In this document: piece after piece, positions 1-6,935 of the stretch
Position numbering within the stretch: position 1 is the stretch's first letter
Layout of the letters: every line of letters starts with the position of its first letter
DNA from: Planktomarina sp.
GTDB taxonomy: Bacteria > Pseudomonadota > Alphaproteobacteria > Rhodobacterales > Rhodobacteraceae
Direction of reading: 5' to 3'
Assembly: GCA_022425445.1 (NCBI GenBank)
Contig: JAKMFM010000125.1
Location: forward strand, 1-6,935
DNA length: 6,935 bases
Notes under the pieces: generated by a model
The model's database searches: none
Seen by the model: only the letters and a program-made list of their open reading frames with translations
What the model was told of the DNA's origin: nothing
Translations under genes and position numbers: made by a program

Positions 1-1440
1 TGGCTTGCTATAGGCTTGTAAACCTTCCCAGCCGCCTTCACGGCCAAAGCCACTTTCGCGCGTGCCGCCAAACCCGGCCGCAGCGTCAAATAGGTTTGTT
101 GCATTGACCCAGACCACACCGGCGACGAGTTTGGGCGCGATCTCTAGCGCAAGATTGATGTTTTCCGTCCAGAGCGTCGCTGCCAAGCCGTATTTGGTGT
201 TATTGGCAATTTCCACAGCCTCCGCCGGGGTGCGAAAGGTGGTCGAGACCAATACAGGGCCAAAAATCTCTTCCTGCATAAGCCTGTCGGCTGGATGCAA
301 ACCGGTGATCAAAGTGGGCGGGTAAAAACAGCCCTCCGGTACTGGCGTTTGCGCATGATAGGTCTGCCCAGCTGTACTGCCCTCCACCAGCTCACGGATT
401 TGTCGCAGCTGAATAGGATCAACAATTGCGCCCACATCTATAGATTTGTCCAGCGGGTCGCCGATCCTTAATTTGTCCATGCGGGTTTTGAGGCGATTGT
501 GAAAATCATCCGCAATGGCTTCATGAATAAGCAGGCGTGATCCGGCGCAGCATACTTGGCCTTGGTTGAACCATATCGCATCTACGAGTCCTTCGATGGC
601 GCTGTCGATATCGGCATCATCAAAGACGATATAGGGGGATTTCCCGCCCAATTCGAGGGTGAGGGATTTTCCGCTCCCAGCTGTTGCGTCTTGAATTTGC
701 CGTCCGACTGAGGTTGAGCCGGTGAATGCGATTTTGTCCACATTCGCATCGACCAGCGCGGCACCTGTGCTGCCGTCCCCTGTCACGATATTCACCACAC
801 CCGGGGGCACGCCGGCCTGGCTGCAAAGATCGGCAAAGATCATGGCTGTCATTGGCGTATATTCGGCGGGCTTGAGGACAACTGTATTGCCCATCGCCAA
901 AGCGGGAGCGATTTTCCACGCGAGCATGAGCAGCGGAAAATTCCATGGGATAATTTGTCCACAGACGCCTAAAGCGACGCGATCGGAAAGGGCCGAGGGC
1001 ATCAATTGTGCGTGGCCTGCGTGATGGTAAAAATGTCGAATGGCCAGGGGAATATCAATATCCCGGCTTTCACGGATGGGTTTTCCATTGTCCAAAGATT
1101 CCATCACGGCGAGCAATCTTGCGTGTTTTTGCATCAAACGTGCGAGCGCATAAAGCACGCGCGCGCGGGCTGGTCCTCCTGCGGTTTGCCAGTCTGGTTG
1201 TGCGGCTCTGGCGCTTGTCACCGCCTCTGTCACCTCATCTTTTGTACAAAGGCTAAGTCCCGCAAGCTTCTCCCCTGTGGCAGGATTGCAGATCGCGAGA
1301 TCATCTCTGCCGGGGCAGAAGGAACCATTGACATAGGGGCCGAAAAGGCCGCCGCGATCGGCAATCCACTGAAGCGCTATGCTGCGATCTTCAGGGGCTG
1401 TGCCATACTCCATTGTGTCAAAAATTGTTTCTATACTCAT
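1..1440 (-). CDS. NAD(P)-dependent aldehyde dehydrogenase, 3' end cut by window edge
   Basis: Oxidises an aldehyde to the carboxylic acid with NAD(P)+ in the cytoplasm. The frame is open from the ATG at 1440 to base 1, giving 480 codons with no stop in the window. Motifs in order are PWNFPLLMLAWK (Asn about 167), LKPAEYTP (about 189-196, with cofactor-binding Lys190 and Glu193), the Rossmann loop GSTSVG (241-246), general-base Glu263 in LELGGKSP, the nucleophile Cys297 in NQGQVCCAG, EEIFGPV (about 390-396, second cofactor Glu) and the C-terminal GFGGTRESGFGREGG. All residues needed for catalysis are present. The start lies 4 bases after the deoC stop with only a weak GGAT upstream, so translational coupling to deoC is likely. 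With DeoC upstream, acetaldehyde is the most plausible substrate (inference). A single-domain ALDH would end near here, but related proteins can carry a further ALDH-like domain, so the true length is unknown. Confidence 0.93.
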   Translation of the reverse strand, partial: MSIETIFDTMEYGTAPEDRSIALQWIADRGGLFGPYVNGSFCPGRDDLAICNPATGEKLAGLSLCTKDEVTEAVTSARAAQPDWQTAGGPARARVLYALARLMQKHARLLAVMESLDNGKPIRESRDIDIPLAIRHFYHHAGHAQLMPSALSDRVALGVCGQIIPWNFPLLMLAWKIAPALAMGNTVVLKPAEYTPMTAMIFADLCSQAGVPPGVVNIVTGDGSTGAALVDANVDKIAFTGSTSVGRQIQDATAGSGKSLTLELGGKSPYIVFDDADIDSAIEGLVDAIWFNQGQVCCAGSRLLIHEAIADDFHNRLKTRMDKLRIGDPLDKSIDVGAIVDPIQLRQIRELVEGSTAGQTYHAQTPVPEGCFYPPTLITGLHPADRLMQEEIFGPVLVSTTFRTPAEAVEIANNTKYGLAATLWTENINLALEIAPKLVAGVVWVNATNLFDAAAGFGGTRESGFGREGGWEGLQAYSKP

Positions 1441-1444
1441 CGGA

Positions 1445-2431
1445 TTATCCAATCGGGTGGCGGTGATTGGCAGAATATCCGCCAGTGAGGTGATGTTCGA
1501 GTTGCCGTTCAATATCACCCAGCAGCGAGGAGGCGCCAAACCGAAACAGATCAGGTCGTAACCAGCGGTCGCCCAGTTCTTCCTTGATCAAAGCCAGATA
1601 GGTAATGGCATCTTTTGCCTTTGATATTCCGCCTGCTGGTTTATAGCCGACACGAAATCCTGTGCGATTATAATAGGCACGGATCGCGCGTAGCATGACC
1701 AGCGTCACCGGCAGGGTTGCATTGACGCTTTCTTTACCGGTCGAGGTTTTGATGAAATCGGCTCCAGCCATCATGCAGATTAAACTGGCACGCCCGACAT
1801 TGCGCAGGCTGCCAAGCTCACCGGTCGCGAGAATTGCTTTCACATGTGCATCGCCGCAGGCAGATCTGAATGCTGCCATTTCATCGTAGAGTGCTTGCCA
1901 ATTTTGCGTCAAAACATGCCGCCGAGAGATGACGATATCGATCTCAGAGGCACCAGCCATTACGCTTTCGCGGATTTCCTCAATTCGAAGATGCAGCGGT
2001 GATAGGCCCGCGGGGAAGCCTGTGCTTACGGCTGCTACGGGAATGCCGCTGCCCTGTAATGCGGTCACTGCGGTCTCAATCATATCATGGTAAACACAGA
2101 CCGCTCCTGTGGTCAGATGTGGCAAGCCGATCTGTTGCAAAATATCTTGCCGTACCGGTTGGCGGGCTTTGGCGCAGAGGCGTTTGACCCGGCCCGAAGT
2201 GTCATCGCCTGAAAGGGTGGTGAGATCAATGCAGCTGATGGCGCGCGCGAGCCAAGCGGCTTGATGATCTTTTTTGACAGAGCGCCGTCCGGGCAGGCTG
2301 GCGCAGCGCCTTTCAATGGCGGAGGTATTGGCCTGAACGGAAAGTGCCCAATCCAAATCAAGAGGCAACCCCGGATTGCGCGGCTCGAGCGTAAGAGGCA
2401 ACTGTGTTACTGTCGGTGTCGTGTGTCCCAT
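1445..2431 (-). CDS. deoC: Deoxyribose-phosphate aldolase (long form)
   Basis: Class I aldolase cleaving 2-deoxy-D-ribose 5-phosphate to glyceraldehyde 3-phosphate and acetaldehyde, the last step of deoxynucleoside sugar catabolism in the cytosol. In the 328-residue form used here, the Schiff-base lysine is Lys228 in DFIKTSTGK. The second active-site lysine is Lys264 in GYKPAGGI, and the aspartate that helps proton relay is Asp165 in EIDIVI. VKAILATGEL (about 197-206) is also typical. The protein is longer than the 259-residue E. coli enzyme and resembles the long DeoC form with an N-terminal extension. The start is uncertain. The frame is open upstream to a TTG at 2485 (346 residues), with ATGs at 2470, 2461, 2446 and 2431, none with a convincing ribosome binding site. 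I chose 2431 because conserved-looking sequence (RNPGLPLDLDW) begins soon after it. It is first in a unit with the aldehyde dehydrogenase and divergent from rpe. Confidence 0.95.
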   Translation of the reverse strand: MGHTTPTVTQLPLTLEPRNPGLPLDLDWALSVQANTSAIERRCASLPGRRSVKKDHQAAWLARAISCIDLTTLSGDDTSGRVKRLCAKARQPVRQDILQQIGLPHLTTGAVCVYHDMIETAVTALQGSGIPVAAVSTGFPAGLSPLHLRIEEIRESVMAGASEIDIVISRRHVLTQNWQALYDEMAAFRSACGDAHVKAILATGELGSLRNVGRASLICMMAGADFIKTSTGKESVNATLPVTLVMLRAIRAYYNRTGFRVGYKPAGGISKAKDAITYLALIKEELGDRWLRPDLFRFGASSLLGDIERQLEHHLTGGYSANHRHPIG

Positions 2432-2478
2432 AGAACTTGTGTGCATGGGATTGCATCGCATTTCAAGCATTCTAGCGC

Positions 2479-2505
2479 GTGACAATTGCCGCCTGCCACG
2501 ATAAT
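2479..2505 (+). promoter_or_regulatory. Possible promoter for rpe
   Basis: GTGACA (2479-2484) and GATAAT (2500-2505) each match the sigma-70 hexamers at five of six positions, and they lie upstream of the rpe start in the divergent deoC-rpe gap. The spacer is only 15 bases, shorter than the usual 16-18, so the call is tentative. A TAGAAT on the opposite strand (2469-2474) could be a -10 for deoC, but no good -35 accompanies it. Confidence 0.25.
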
Positions 2506-2521
2506 TGCTGCGAAACGATAT

Positions 2522-2530
2522 AAAGGTAAG
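2522..2530 (+). promoter_or_regulatory. Ribosome binding site deciding the rpe start
   Basis: AAAGGTAAG sits a few bases before the ATG at 2534. It is a modest Shine-Dalgarno match, and it supports that start over the in-frame ATG at 2486, which has no comparable site. Confidence 0.55.
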
Positions 2531-2533
2531 CCC

Positions 2534-3208
2534 ATGTCTTTCGACCGATCCGTAAAAATTGCCCCCTCAATCCTTTCTGCCGATTTTGCCAATTTTGGAG
2601 AAGAAATTCGCTGTGTTGAAGCGGAAGGTGCCGATTGGATTCATGTTGACGTCATGGATGGGCATTTTGTGCCAAATATCACATTCGGTCCCGCGACCTG
2701 CGCGGCAATCCGGCCGCATATCAAAACGGTGATGGATGTGCATTTGATGATTGCCCCGGTTGATCCCTACATCGAAGCATTTGCTGCGGCCGGTGCGGAT
2801 GTCATTACCGCCCATGTCGAAGCTGGGGCGCATATTCACCGCAGCTTGCAAGCGATCCGCTCCAATGGCGCAAAGGCCGGGGTGGCGCTTAATCCTGGCA
2901 CGCCGGCCAGCGCGGTTGAGCATTTGCTCGATATTACGGATTTGGTCTGTGTGATGACTGTGAACCCCGGTTTTGGAGGGCAGTCGTTTATTCCATTGGA
3001 AAGCAAAGTGGCGCAATTGCGGGCTATGATTGGTGATCGGCCTATTCATATTGAGATTGACGGCGGTGTGACACCTCTGACCGCGCCAGGTTTGGTTCGT
3101 GCAGGGGCGGATGTCTTGGTGGCAGGGTCGGCTGTATTCAAAGGTGGCTCCGTGTCAAATCCTGCACCATACGGTGAAAACATTCGCGCAATCCGCGCAG
3201 CGATTTAG
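2534..3208 (+). CDS. rpe: Ribulose-phosphate 3-epimerase
   Basis: Interconverts D-ribulose 5-phosphate and D-xylulose 5-phosphate in the pentose phosphate pathway (and the Calvin cycle where present), as a cytosolic metal-dependent TIM barrel. The product is 224 residues, essentially the length of E. coli Rpe. Visible family signatures are IAPSILSADF (9-18), HVDVMDGHFVPN (37-48), HLM (70-72), NPGFGGQSF (144-152), IDGGV (175-179) and the phosphate-binding VAGSAVF (196-202). The metal ligands and acid/base residues His37, Asp39, His70 and Asp176 are all present. An in-frame ATG at 2486 would add 16 residues unlike the family N-terminus, so the start at 2534 is preferred. The gene is divergent from deoC and convergent with the small gene downstream. 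A relative acting on another ketose phosphate, such as allulose 6-phosphate, cannot be excluded from sequence alone, but plain Rpe is most likely. Confidence 0.95.
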   Translation: MSFDRSVKIAPSILSADFANFGEEIRCVEAEGADWIHVDVMDGHFVPNITFGPATCAAIRPHIKTVMDVHLMIAPVDPYIEAFAAAGADVITAHVEAGAHIHRSLQAIRSNGAKAGVALNPGTPASAVEHLLDITDLVCVMTVNPGFGGQSFIPLESKVAQLRAMIGDRPIHIEIDGGVTPLTAPGLVRAGADVLVAGSAVFKGGSVSNPAPYGENIRAIRAAI

Positions 3209-3226
3209 GATCCGCACCATCGATCT

Positions 3227-3577
3227 TTAGCTTTGGAAAAACAAAAACTCATCGGTGTCTGTCGCGCCATAATTGGCAATGCGAAATTCAGCTGCGGCGC
3301 TGATCAGGGGTGTTTGAGAGGGATCAGCGGCTGCTGCGAGAGTCACCACGCCCTGCCCACCATCGCTGGCCAGGGTAATCTGCCCGTTATGTTCGTAAAA
3401 TCGCGCATCTCCAAGCGGGGTGTTCAGGATGGATCCTGAAATTGCCCCTTTTACTAAAAGCTTCTCACGACCGGTCTCCGAAATGCGCTTTTGGGCTTTC
3501 TCACAGGTAAAAATTAATGAAATCTTATTGCCGGAATTCGATTGTGAACAATTTATGTGAAAAGCAAACTGCTGCAT
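3227..3577 (-). CDS. Hypothetical protein, 116 residues
   Basis: I do not recognise this protein. It is supported as a gene by a strong Shine-Dalgarno sequence (AGAGGAGG, 3587-3594) nine bases before the ATG at 3577 and by an open frame filling the space between rpe and the oxoprolinase gene. The product starts MQQFAFHINCSQSN and ends DTDEFLFFQS. It has two cysteines (about residues 10 and 24), a basic middle (EKAQKRISETGREK, about 25-38) and a second half rich in Gly, Ala, Thr and alternating hydrophobics, suggesting a small beta-rich soluble domain. I see no signal peptide, membrane segment or DNA-binding helix-turn-helix. The frame is open further upstream to 3688, but that would overlap the neighbouring gene and ignore the ribosome binding site. 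Divergence from the oxoprolinase gene hints at shared control, not at function. Confidence 0.6.
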   Translation of the reverse strand: MQQFAFHINCSQSNSGNKISLIFTCEKAQKRISETGREKLLVKGAISGSILNTPLGDARFYEHNGQITLASDGGQGVVTLAAAADPSQTPLISAAAEFRIANYGATDTDEFLFFQS

Positions 3578-3586
3578 TTCAGGCAT

Positions 3587-3594
3587 CCTCCTCT
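3587..3594 (-). promoter_or_regulatory. Ribosome binding site for the 116-residue gene
   Basis: On the minus strand this reads AGAGGAGG, a near-perfect anti-SD match. It is nine bases from the ATG at 3577 but touches the in-frame ATG at 3586, so 3577 is the likelier start. Confidence 0.65.
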
Positions 3595-3608
3595 TGACCC
3601 CACCGGCG

Positions 3609-3627
3609 TTTGCAGCCTTTGTGCAAA
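3609..3627. promoter_or_regulatory. Inverted repeat, candidate operator
   Basis: TTTGCA, seven bases (GCCTTTG), then TGCAAA: a perfect 6+6 inverted repeat centred in the 70-base gap between the divergent small gene and the oxoprolinase gene, just before the latter's ribosome binding site. Symmetric half-sites at this spacing suit a dimeric regulator, but no regulator gene is visible here. As an RNA hairpin it would be weak, and no T-run follows, so it is not a terminator. Confidence 0.35.
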
Positions 3628-3633
3628 ACAGAC

Positions 3634-3640
3634 AGGAGGA
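3634..3640 (+). promoter_or_regulatory. Ribosome binding site for the oxoprolinase-family gene
   Basis: AGGAGGA lies about eight bases before the ATG at 3648, a strong match at ideal spacing that fixes this start. Confidence 0.8.
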
Positions 3641-3647
3641 GCAGACA

Positions 3648-6600
3648 ATGGCATGGGAATTTTGGGTTGATCGCGGGGGCACGTTCACGGATATCGTGGC
3701 ACAAGATCCCAGCGGTGCGCTTCACAGTCACAAGCTTTTGTCCGAAAACCCAGAGCAATATAAAGATGCGGCTGTCGCTGGAATCCGCCACATACTCGCC
3801 GATACAGATCTGGAGGCGGCTGATATTGCCGCGGTGAAGATGGGCACAACTGTGGCCACCAATGCCCTGTTGGAACGTAAGGGCGCAAGAGTGCTTTTGA
3901 TGATCACCGAGGGCTTTGGTGATCTACTTGAAATCGGGTATCAGACCCGCCCCGATCTATTTGCCATGCAAATTTCGCGACCAGAACTGCTCTATGACAC
4001 CGTTGTAGAGGTTTCAGAGCGCCTGGATGCAGCGGGTAGAGTTCTCACGCCCTTGGAGCTTTCCCGCGCCCGCGCCGATATGGAAGCGGCCCGTGCGGCG
4101 GGAGTGCAGTCCATCGCAATTGCGCTGCTGCATGCCTATCTAAATCCTGTTCACGAGCAGCAATTGGCACGACTTGCCGCCGAGCTTGGCTTTTCACAAG
4201 TTTCGACCTCTCATGAGGTGTCTGGCCTGGCCAAGTTGGTTGGGCGTGGTGATACCACCGTGGTGGACGCATATCTGTCTCCAATCTTGCGGCGCTATGT
4301 GGATCAGGTGGCGGGGGCATTGAATGTCGGTGGAAATTGCAAAGCATTGATGTTTATGCAGTCGAACGGCGGGCTAACCGATGCGCAAAAGTTCCAAGGC
4401 AAAGATGCCATTCTATCGGGTCCCGCAGGCGGCATTGTCGGCATGGTGCAAACCGGTCAACAGGCAGGTTTTGATCAGCTGATTGGCTTTGACATGGGCG
4501 GTACCTCCACCGATGTTAGTCACTTTGCCGGCAAATTTGAGCGCAGTTTTGAGACCGAAGTGGCCGGTGTGCGCATGCGGGCACCGATGATGGATATCCA
4601 TACGGTGGCGGCCGGTGGTGGCTCAATTTGTAGCTATCGCGATTGCCGCTTCCAAGTGGGACCCGAAAGTGCCGGCGCTGATCCTGGCCCGGCCAGCTAC
4701 CGCCGCGGTGGGCCTTTAACTGTCACGGATTGCAATGTGATCTTGGGCGCACTTTCTGCAGATTATTTTCCTGCTGTTTTTGGTGCATCCGGCACATTGC
4801 CCTTGGATGCGCAGGCGGCTGTCGCAAGGATTGAAGCCTTGGCGGCACAGCATGGTTTGGAGGGGACGGCTGAAGATATGGCGCAGGGCTTTTTGGATAT
4901 TGCCGTGCAGAATATGGCCAATGCGATCAAGAAAATTAGCGTCGAGCGCGGCCATGACATCACGTCCTACACGCTTCAGAGCTTTGGTGGGGCGGGAGGG
5001 CAGCATGCCTGTTTGGTCGCCGAAGCCCTGGGCATGTCGCGGGTGATGGTCCATCCTTTTGCCGGTGTCCTCTCCGCCTATGGCATGGGACTGGCTGATG
5101 TGCGCTGTCTGCGAGAAGGGCAGTTAGATTGCGATCTATCGGACGCCGATCAGGTGTCGGCGCGGTTGGCAATATTGCAAGAGGCCGCACGGGCGGAATT
5201 GCTTAGTCAGGGCATCACTGACCCGCGGCTCGAAATCACTGCGCATCTGCGTTACGAGGGATCTCATCAATCTTTGGGCGTCGCCTACGGCGGGCAACAA
5301 AAAATGGTTGCGGACTTTGAGGCCGCGCATATGGCGCGCTTTGGTTTTGCCTCGCCCGACCGCAGGCTGCAATATGAGATGCTCAGTGTTGAGGCGATTG
5401 GCGAGATGACGCATGCCGCAACCCCATCCCAGAATTTTGGTGCCGGCGTACCTGTTGGGGAAAGTAAGCTGTACCGCAAAACTTGGCATGAGACCCAAGT
5501 TTATGACCGCGGGCTTTTGCGGAAAGATCAGGTGATCTCGGGTCCGGCCATAATCATTGAACCCACCGGGACCAATGTGGTCGAGCCGGGCTGGCAAGCG
5601 CGGCAAGACGCGCTGGGAAATTTGATCTTGGAGCATGTTGCCCGTAGGCCACGCGATCTGGCCAGCACGAAGGCAGATCCGATCCTTCTGGAGGTGATGT
5701 CAAACCGCTTTATGTCTATTGCGGACCAAATGGGCGCAACATTGGCCAACACAAGCTGGTCGGTAAATATCAAAGAGCGGTTTGATTTTTCCTGTGCCAT
5801 TTTTGACGGGCAAGGGGACTTGGTGGCCAATGCGCCGCATGTGCCGGTGCATTTGGGCTCCATGTCGGACAGCATCAAAACAGTCATGCAGCAAAACCCG
5901 TCGATTGCAGAGGGCGATGCCTTTATGCTGAACTCCCCTTACAACGGCGGCACGCATTTGCCAGATGTCACCGTTGTCACACCCGTTTTTGTTGCGGGCA
6001 AACCGGCCTATTGGCTCGGTTCGCGTGGGCATCATGCGGATATCGGCGGCCGCACGCCAGGATCCGCGCCGCCCGATAGCCAGCATATCGAGGAAGAGGG
6101 GGTTCTGATTGATAATGTGCAATTGGTCCGCGCCGGAACCCTATGCGAAAGCGCGGCCATCGACGTTTTGTCGTCGGGCAGATACCCCTGTCGCAATATT
6201 TCGCAAAATATGGCCGATCTCAAAGCGCAGATTGCCGCCAATGAAACGGGACGGCGCGAATTGTTGCGCATGGTAGACAGCTATGGGGCAGCAGCAGTCA
6301 CGGCCTATATGCGACATGTGCAGGACAATGCCGAGCAGAGTGTACGCGCAGTGATCGCGGATCTGAAGGATGGAAGCTTTGTTTATCCAATGGACACCGG
6401 CCAACAGATCAAAGTCTCCGTGAAAATCGATCATGCCTCTGGTCGGGCCTGCGTCGATTTCACGGGCACCAGTGCGCAGCATCCAGGCAATTACAACGCG
6501 CCTTTCGCGGTTTCACGGGCGGTAGTGCTGTATGTATTTCGTATCATGGTTGGAAAAAATATCCCGCTAAATGAGGGCTGTCTCAAGCCGCTGGATATTA

Positions 6601-6935
6601 TCGTACCAGAAAATTCTATGCTCAACCCGGCCTATCCGGCTGCAGTGATTGCAGGCAATACAGAAGTCAGTCAAGCGGCCTGCAACGCGCTCATTGGGGC
6701 GCTGGGCATTATGGCCGGTAGCCAAGGCACTATGAATAATTTTGTCTGGGGCAATGCGCAGTTTCAAAACTATGAAACCATTGCTGGCGGCACGGGCGCT
6801 GGGCCGGGATTTCATGGCTGTGATGCTGTGCAAACTCATATGACCAACACGAAAATGACGGATCCTGAGATTTTGGAAGGCCGTTTTCCTGTGCGCTTGC
6901 GGAGCTTTGCCATTCGGCGGGGATCGGGGGGGGCT
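3648..6935 (+). CDS. 5-oxoprolinase / hydantoinase family protein (fused HyuA-HyuB), 3' end cut by window edge
   Basis: Likely ATP-dependent hydrolysis of 5-oxo-L-proline to L-glutamate, or of a related cyclic amide, in the cytosol. The frame is open for 1096 codons; the fused family is usually about 1200 residues or more, so roughly the last hundred are missing. The HyuA half starts WVDRGGTFTDIV (about 6-17), then GTTVATNALLERKG (66-79), SGPAGG (257-262), FDMGGTSTD (281-289), AGGGSI (322-327), ESAGADPGPASY (about 340-351) and GGAGGQHA (447-454). The glycine-rich motifs belong to the actin-like ATPase fold. The HyuB half starts near DPILLEVMSNRF (677), with NSPYNGGTHLPD (762-773) and SRGHHADIGG (792-801), whose His/Asp residues are candidate metal ligands. 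The last visible residues, IRRGSGGA, match the family. No internal stop or frameshift was found. The one-chain fusion favours oxoprolinase over two-subunit hydantoinase or acetone carboxylase, but the substrate is inferred. No glutathione-cycle gene lies nearby. Confidence 0.93.
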   Translation, partial: MAWEFWVDRGGTFTDIVAQDPSGALHSHKLLSENPEQYKDAAVAGIRHILADTDLEAADIAAVKMGTTVATNALLERKGARVLLMITEGFGDLLEIGYQTRPDLFAMQISRPELLYDTVVEVSERLDAAGRVLTPLELSRARADMEAARAAGVQSIAIALLHAYLNPVHEQQLARLAAELGFSQVSTSHEVSGLAKLVGRGDTTVVDAYLSPILRRYVDQVAGALNVGGNCKALMFMQSNGGLTDAQKFQGKDAILSGPAGGIVGMVQTGQQAGFDQLIGFDMGGTSTDVSHFAGKFERSFETEVAGVRMRAPMMDIHTVAAGGGSICSYRDCRFQVGPESAGADPGPASYRRGGPLTVTDCNVILGALSADYFPAVFGASGTLPLDAQAAVARIEALAAQHGLEGTAEDMAQGFLDIAVQNMANAIKKISVERGHDITSYTLQSFGGAGGQHACLVAEALGMSRVMVHPFAGVLSAYGMGLADVRCLREGQLDCDLSDADQVSARLAILQEAARAELLSQGITDPRLEITAHLRYEGSHQSLGVAYGGQQKMVADFEAAHMARFGFASPDRRLQYEMLSVEAIGEMTHAATPSQNFGAGVPVGESKLYRKTWHETQVYDRGLLRKDQVISGPAIIIEPTGTNVVEPGWQARQDALGNLILEHVARRPRDLASTKADPILLEVMSNRFMSIADQMGATLANTSWSVNIKERFDFSCAIFDGQGDLVANAPHVPVHLGSMSDSIKTVMQQNPSIAEGDAFMLNSPYNGGTHLPDVTVVTPVFVAGKPAYWLGSRGHHADIGGRTPGSAPPDSQHIEEEGVLIDNVQLVRAGTLCESAAIDVLSSGRYPCRNISQNMADLKAQIAANETGRRELLRMVDSYGAAAVTAYMRHVQDNAEQSVRAVIADLKDGSFVYPMDTGQQIKVSVKIDHASGRACVDFTGTSAQHPGNYNAPFAVSRAVVLYVFRIMVGKNIPLNEGCLKPLDIIVPENSMLNPAYPAAVIAGNTEVSQAACNALIGALGIMAGSQGTMNNFVWGNAQFQNYETIAGGTGAGPGFHGCDAVQTHMTNTKMTDPEILEGRFPVRLRSFAIRRGSGGA

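Noticed and set aside
1006..1488. 160-codon plus-strand open frame
   Set aside because: It lies opposite the aldehyde dehydrogenase, whose minus-strand frame has continuous family motifs; the product is Cys/His-rich and low in recognisable structure, typical of an antisense shadow.
2567..3049. 160-codon minus-strand open frame
   Set aside because: It is antisense to rpe, whose full-length protein with all catalytic residues is certain; no independent support.
3233..3439. 68-codon plus-strand open frame downstream of rpe
   Set aside because: It competes with the 116-residue minus-strand gene, which has a much better ribosome binding site and a more protein-like composition.
3594..3622. Possible sigma-70 promoter for the oxoprolinase gene (TTGACC as -35)
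   Set aside because: No acceptable -10 hexamer is found 16-18 bases downstream; the bases there read TTTGTG.
5136..5636. 166-codon minus-strand open frame
   Set aside because: It is antisense to the oxoprolinase-family gene, has no ribosome binding site that stands out and no recognisable protein character.
5700..6122. 140-codon minus-strand open frame
   Set aside because: It is opposite the highly conserved HyuB half; rich in His, Arg and Cys as expected for a shadow frame.

Overview
This window looks like a stretch of an alphaproteobacterial chromosome, most likely from the marine Rhodobacteraceae/Roseobacter group. That is a judgement from how the DeoC and aldehyde dehydrogenase proteins read and from their order; it was not tested by any search. 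Base composition is moderately GC-rich. There is no rRNA, tRNA, insertion sequence, CRISPR array or phage gene, and every gap between genes is about 100 bases or less.

Left part, minus strand (1-2431): a two-gene unit transcribed right to left. deoC (deoxyribose-phosphate aldolase, long form) comes first. Four bases after its stop begins an aldehyde dehydrogenase that runs off the left edge. Together they make chemical sense: DeoC splits 2-deoxyribose 5-phosphate into glyceraldehyde 3-phosphate and acetaldehyde, and the dehydrogenase can oxidise the aldehyde to an acid. This would be a salvage route for the sugar of deoxynucleosides.

Middle (2432-3577): rpe (ribulose-phosphate 3-epimerase, complete) is transcribed to the right, divergently from deoC, across a gap of about 100 bases that should hold both promoters. 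rpe converges with a small unrecognised minus-strand gene (116 residues). Their stop codons are 18 bases apart, with no clear terminator between them.

Right part, plus strand (3648-6935): a very large gene for a 5-oxoprolinase/hydantoinase-family protein in which the HyuA-like and HyuB-like halves are fused. It has a strong ribosome binding site. It is open for 1096 codons to the right edge and lacks only about the last hundred residues expected for the family. It is divergent from the small unknown gene across 70 bases that contain a perfect 6+6 inverted repeat, a possible operator.

Overall this is a catabolic and housekeeping neighbourhood (deoxyribose breakdown, pentose phosphate interconversion, oxoproline or related cyclic amide hydrolysis). 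I see no strong sign of a novel system. The less explained items are the small unknown gene, the inverted repeat beside it and the true substrate of the oxoprolinase-like protein.
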